Shown in pieces: positions 44,070 through 47,468 of a stretch of DNA of 47,468 nucleotides (position 1 is the stretch's first letter; each line of letters opens with the position of its first letter). This DNA comes from Pseudomonadales bacterium (GTDB lineage Bacteria > Pseudomonadota > Gammaproteobacteria > Pseudomonadales > Azotimanducaceae), in NCBI GenBank assembly GCA_007122315.1, contig SKUB01000125.1:1-47468 (forward strand), read 5' to 3'. The notes under the pieces were generated by a model, which saw nothing but the letters and a program-made list of their open reading frames with translations, did no database searches and had not been told where the DNA came from. Both the position numbers and the translations under genes were made by a program.

Positions 44070-46046
44070 GTGATCGACAACCGCTTTCCCCTACTTGGCT
44101 GCCTCTGCCTCCTGCTCGCCGCCTGTGCCAGCGCGCCGCCGACGCAGCCGGACGACGTCGACCGGCGTCAGGTCGGCAACCTGGTCTACGAGGACATTCC
44201 GCCGGTTCCCGAGGCCATCGAGTCGCGGCTTGCCCAGTACCTCGAGGTGCGCAGTGCCAGTTTCCAGGGATGGCTGTCCGATGGTGGCGCGCTTGTGAGC
44301 ACTCGCTTCGGCGAGACAGCACAGATTCACAGGGTCGCGCAGCCGGGAGCTGCCCGCGAACAGCTCACGTTCTTCCGTGAGCCGGTGCCCTCTGCGCTGG
44401 TTTCACCGGATTCGGACCGGCCTGGGTTCCTCTATCTGCGCGATGCCGGGGGATCTGAATTCTGGCAGCTTTACTTCTTCGATCTTGCCAGTGGCCGGTC
44501 CGAGCTCCTGAGCGACGGCACCGCGCGCAATTCGTCGCCGGTGTGGGACCGTGATGGGCAGCAGATCGCCTGGTCGTCCACCGTGCGCAACGGCCGGGAT
44601 ACCGATATCTGGGTGCGGACGCTGGACGGTGAGCCGCGACTGCTGGTCGACGCAGGCGGCAGCTGGTTTGCCCAGGACTTTTCCGTCGACGGCGAGCGTC
44701 TGCTGGTCTCCCGCTACGTGTCGCGGTCCGAGGCGCATCCGCATGTTGTCGATGTCGCCACCGGGACGCTGACCCCCCTGCTGCCTGAAGGGGTGGTCGC
44801 GCGTATCGACCAGCTCCGTTTCGGACCCGACGACAGCATCTATTTCAGCTCCGACCTCGGCGGTGAGTTCGTACGGCTGTATCGGGTGGCGGAACCCGGT
44901 GCCGAGCCACGAGCGGTGACCGGCGAAATGGATCACGACGTCGAGCAGTTCGAAGTCTCCAACGATGGCCGCTACCTGGCCTTCAGCGTCAACGAGAACA
45001 CGCTCAGTCGGCTCTACGTCCGACGGCTCGAGAACAACAGCTTCGTCGCGCTGCCGGCACTCCCGGAGGGCCTGCTCTACGGCCTCGAGTTCTCTGCTGA
45101 CGGCGACCGGCTCGGCTTCACGCTCAATACGGCGACCACGCCGGGAGATGCTCACAGCATCGATTTGCGGGGACGCACCCTGACCCGCTGGACGGCGAGC
45201 GAGGTGGGCGGCCTCGACACGGCCATGTTCGTGGCGCCTGAGCATTTCACCTATCCCACGTTCGATACGCCGGATGGGCGCACGCCGCGGATCGGCGAGG
45301 AGCGGCGGCAGATTCCGGCCTACGTGTACCGACCGGAGGGTCCCGGGCCCCATCCTGTGGTGGTGCAGATCCACGGTGGCCCGGAATCCCAGGCGCGACC
45401 GGGCTTCTCCCCGAACCACCAGTTCTGGGTGCGGGAACTCGGGTTCGCGGTGGTGGTGCCGAACGTGCGCGGCTCCACCGGCTACGGCCGCAGCTTTCAC
45501 CAGCTCGACAACGCGAAACTGCGCGAGGATTCGGTACGCGACATCGGTGCCTTGCTGGATTGGATCGCGGCCCAGCCGGACCTGGACGCGGAGCGGGTCG
45601 CTACCTTCGGCGGCTCTTATGGTGGCTACATGGTGCTGGCCTCCCACATGCATTACAGCGACCGGCTTGCCGCCGGCGTGAACGTGGTCGGCATCTCCAA
45701 TTTCGTCACCTTCCTTGAGAACACCCAGGACTATCGTCGCCAACTGCGGCGGGAGGAGTATGGCGATGAGCGCGACCCCGACATGCGTGCCCACCTGGAG
45801 GCGATCTCGCCCCTGAACAACATGGAGCGGATGACGAAACCCCTGCTCGTCGTGCATGGCGCCAACGATCCCCGCGTGCCTCAGAGCGAAGCTGATCAAC
45901 TGGTGGCGGCTTTGCGGTCCCAGGGGCAGTCGGCGCCGTATCTGCTCGCGCTCGATGAGGGCCATGGCTTCCGCAAGCGCAGCAATCGGGATGCCTACCT
46001 GGCCGTGGCGGCAGATTTCCTGCGCCGTCACCTCCACCCGGACTGA
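44070..46046 (+). CDS. lipoprotein S9 family peptidase (S9C/DPP-like)
   Basis: A 658-residue lipoprotein: the N-terminal signal ends in LAAC with lipid-accepting Cys19, so it is anchored in a membrane after modification by Lgt. A propeller of WD40-like repeats (about 60-390) precedes the catalytic alpha/beta hydrolase domain: Ser516 in GGSYGGYM, Asp600 in GANDPRVP and His632 in EGHGF. These match acylaminoacyl-peptidase and dipeptidyl-peptidase relatives rather than the S9A type found at 31.3-33.5 kb. A GTG at 44070 with AGGAG 7 nt upstream is the start. Position 2 after the Cys is Ala, so retention in the inner membrane is not signalled. Confidence 0.9.
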   Translation: MIDNRFPLLGCLCLLLAACASAPPTQPDDVDRRQVGNLVYEDIPPVPEAIESRLAQYLEVRSASFQGWLSDGGALVSTRFGETAQIHRVAQPGAAREQLTFFREPVPSALVSPDSDRPGFLYLRDAGGSEFWQLYFFDLASGRSELLSDGTARNSSPVWDRDGQQIAWSSTVRNGRDTDIWVRTLDGEPRLLVDAGGSWFAQDFSVDGERLLVSRYVSRSEAHPHVVDVATGTLTPLLPEGVVARIDQLRFGPDDSIYFSSDLGGEFVRLYRVAEPGAEPRAVTGEMDHDVEQFEVSNDGRYLAFSVNENTLSRLYVRRLENNSFVALPALPEGLLYGLEFSADGDRLGFTLNTATTPGDAHSIDLRGRTLTRWTASEVGGLDTAMFVAPEHFTYPTFDTPDGRTPRIGEERRQIPAYVYRPEGPGPHPVVVQIHGGPESQARPGFSPNHQFWVRELGFAVVVPNVRGSTGYGRSFHQLDNAKLREDSVRDIGALLDWIAAQPDLDAERVATFGGSYGGYMVLASHMHYSDRLAAGVNVVGISNFVTFLENTQDYRRQLRREEYGDERDPDMRAHLEAISPLNNMERMTKPLLVVHGANDPRVPQSEADQLVAALRSQGQSAPYLLALDEGHGFRKRSNRDAYLAVAADFLRRHLHPD

Positions 46047-46140
46047 ACCTCGACCCAGAGGCGCGCAGTCGAACTCGCGGCATGTCCCGTTCGGAGGCTG
46101 TATTCTGTCCGTCGATTCCGAATCTGTGGCCGGGGGCGAC

Positions 46141-47271
46141 ATGCTGAACAAATTCGACGATTACCCGATCCACCAGACGGCTGAGCCGCTGGCTCACCCG
46201 GTGACCAGCGACCGCAACGTCTACGATCGCACCTGGTTCAATGGCTACGCGCGGGACGGCTCCTATTACTTCGGTGTAGGTATGGCGATCTACCCGCACC
46301 GCGGCATTCTCGACGGCGCTTTCAGCGTGGTGGAACCGAACGGGCGGCAGCACTGTTTCTATGCCTCGCGGCGGGCGCCAACGGAACGCAGTGAGATGCG
46401 GGCGGGCCCGTATCGGATCGAGGTCGTCACGCCAATGCGCAAGGCACGGGTGGTCCTCGAGGACAATCCCAGCGGTATCACCTGTGACCTCACGTTCTCC
46501 GCCCGCAGCGCGGCCATCGAGGAAAAGCATCAGACCCTCTGGAGCGGTGCCCGGCGGGTGATGGACGCGACCCGCTTCGATCAGTTCGGGCGCTGGCAAG
46601 GCTGGATCCGGCACCCGGACGGCGACATTAAAGTGGATGAGGACGTCTGTATCGGGACCAAGGATCGCTCCTGGGGCGTACGGGGCGTCGGCGAGCCTGA
46701 AGCCGGCGGCGCGCCGACCCGGCCCAACGGCATCTTCTTTCTCTGGGCGCCGCTGGTCTGGGATGACCACATCACCCATGCCATTTTCTTCGATGGTCCC
46801 CACGGCGAAGCGCTCGTGCGCGAGGGTTTAGAGGCCCCCTTGTATCCTGATGAGGCCTCCATCCCACCGGGATCCGAAGATGGCCTTTGCCAGCGCATGG
46901 CGGATGCCCGGCACCGGGTGCAGTACCACCCGGGTACGCGCCTGGCGAAAACTGCCGAGATCGATCTCGTGGACATTCACGGTCAGACCCGGACCATCGC
47001 GTTGGAGCCTGTGCTCAAGTTCCAGATGAAGGGCCTCGGCTACCTGCACCCGGAGTGGGGCCAGGGTATGTGGCAGGGCGAGCTAGAGTTGGGGCACGAG
47101 AGTTTCGACCCGCGCCAGCTGGAAATGCTCGCCCGGGAGAACCTGCACGTGCAGCAGGTGGTCCGCGCCAGTGACGGTGAGAACGAGGGCATCGGGGTGC
47201 TTGAGCAGATCTGCATCGGCCCCTATGCGCCCGCAGGCTTTACAGATTTTTTCGACGGCGCCAAAGGCTGA
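46141..47271 (+). CDS. uncharacterised protein, possibly lipocalin-like (AttH/CrtC-type)
   Basis: A 376-residue protein I do not recognise with confidence. It has no signal peptide and no membrane helix. Strand-rich segments alternate with conserved aromatic motifs, such as YDRTWFNGYARDGSYYFGVGMAIYP near the start and DRSWGVRGVG around residue 180, the latter resembling the DRSWG-type turn of AttH/CrtC and related lipocalin-like DUF proteins (DUF7064/7065 is a possibility). GGGGGCGAC precedes the ATG, which is 94 bp after the peptidase stop; a -10-like TATTCT (46101) lies in between. Treat the family assignment as a guess. Confidence 0.55.
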   Translation: MLNKFDDYPIHQTAEPLAHPVTSDRNVYDRTWFNGYARDGSYYFGVGMAIYPHRGILDGAFSVVEPNGRQHCFYASRRAPTERSEMRAGPYRIEVVTPMRKARVVLEDNPSGITCDLTFSARSAAIEEKHQTLWSGARRVMDATRFDQFGRWQGWIRHPDGDIKVDEDVCIGTKDRSWGVRGVGEPEAGGAPTRPNGIFFLWAPLVWDDHITHAIFFDGPHGEALVREGLEAPLYPDEASIPPGSEDGLCQRMADARHRVQYHPGTRLAKTAEIDLVDIHGQTRTIALEPVLKFQMKGLGYLHPEWGQGMWQGELELGHESFDPRQLEMLARENLHVQQVVRASDGENEGIGVLEQICIGPYAPAGFTDFFDGAKG

Positions 47272-47332
47272 GAGAGCAGGGGCGACGGACAGCGCAGCGA
47301 CGCGTGCTCGGAACCTCCGGGCGCCAGGTGCC

Positions 47333-47468
47333 TCACTTGTCGTCGGTGGAGAACTCCAGGATGCGTACGTCCAGGCTGTTGTCCGCAAGCGCTGCCTTCG
47401 CCGCCCGTTCGTCAGCGTCGTCCTCGAGACGGGCGCACAGCAGCAGATGGCCCTGATTGAGATGCTCC
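47333..47468 (-). CDS. C-terminal 44 residues of an unidentified protein, cut by the window edge
   Basis: Reading leftward from the right edge, an open frame of 44 codons ends with TGA at 47335-47333. It reads EHLNQGHLLLCARLEDDADE..., then RILEFSTDDK at the end. The composition is acidic and coding-like (third-position G+C rich). No family is recognised from so short a stretch. It converges on the previous gene with 61 bp between stops. Confidence 0.6.
   Translation of the reverse strand, partial: EHLNQGHLLLCARLEDDADERAAKAALADNSLDVRILEFSTDDK

Overview
The window is about 66% G+C, densely coded on both strands, and reads as core chromosome of a gammaproteobacterium. The strongest evidence is gene order. 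serA, rpiA/ilvA, def, 5-formyl-THF cyclo-ligase, 6S RNA, zapA, ygfB, pepP, ubiH and gcvTHP lie in almost the order known around E. coli serA-ssrS-ygfB-gcv. A second block, rppH-ptsP-lgt-thyA-folA, also matches E. coli. The split glycine decarboxylase (gcvPA + gcvPB) and TIGR02449 point away from the Enterobacterales, toward a Chromatiales-, Nevskiales- or Xanthomonadales-like lineage, but I cannot place it further. I see no insertion sequence, phage, CRISPR array, tRNA or rRNA.

Region 1 (1-9.4 kb) is accessory: a cut SLC13 permease, a YfcG-type glutathione transferase, and an operon of Tat-exported dienelactone hydrolase, a thioredoxin-fold protein and a HAD phosphatase. Then come a class-C beta-lactamase-like hydrolase, a TetR regulator divergent from two membrane-protein genes, an SRPBCC protein and DUF3429. 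The thioredoxin-fold gene (3091-4191) has one in-frame TGA exactly at the expected redox Cys position (WAPY-TGA-GC), and a SECIS-like hairpin starts at that TGA. I read it as a selenoprotein. This is the most notable feature of the window.

Region 2 (9.4-28.9 kb) is the conserved core: serA divergent from a D-2-hydroxyglutarate dehydrogenase, DUF2306, a secreted ureohydrolase pair, rpiA/ilvA, def-fau-ssrS-zapA-TIGR02449, ygfB-pepP-ubiH and gcvT-gcvH-gcvPA-gcvPB. Of the two ureohydrolases, one has intact metal ligands and the other has lost three. Serine synthesis, glycine cleavage, 5-formyl-THF recycling and, further on, thyA and folA make the window rich in one-carbon and folate metabolism.

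Region 3 (28.9-47.5 kb) holds exported peptidases (DUF885, S9A prolyl oligopeptidase, an S9C-like lipoprotein), a DUF255/thioredoxin protein, RlmI, RppH, PtsP, an NRDE protein, Lgt, ThyA, FolA, a cold-shock protein with a long leader, a limonene-epoxide-hydrolase-family enzyme, a large uncharacterised protein and a cut gene at the right edge. Several promoters are legible: a consensus sigma70 promoter for TIGR02449-zapA, the 6S promoter over the zapA stop, and four extended -10 elements (rpiA, D2HGDH, lgt, csp).
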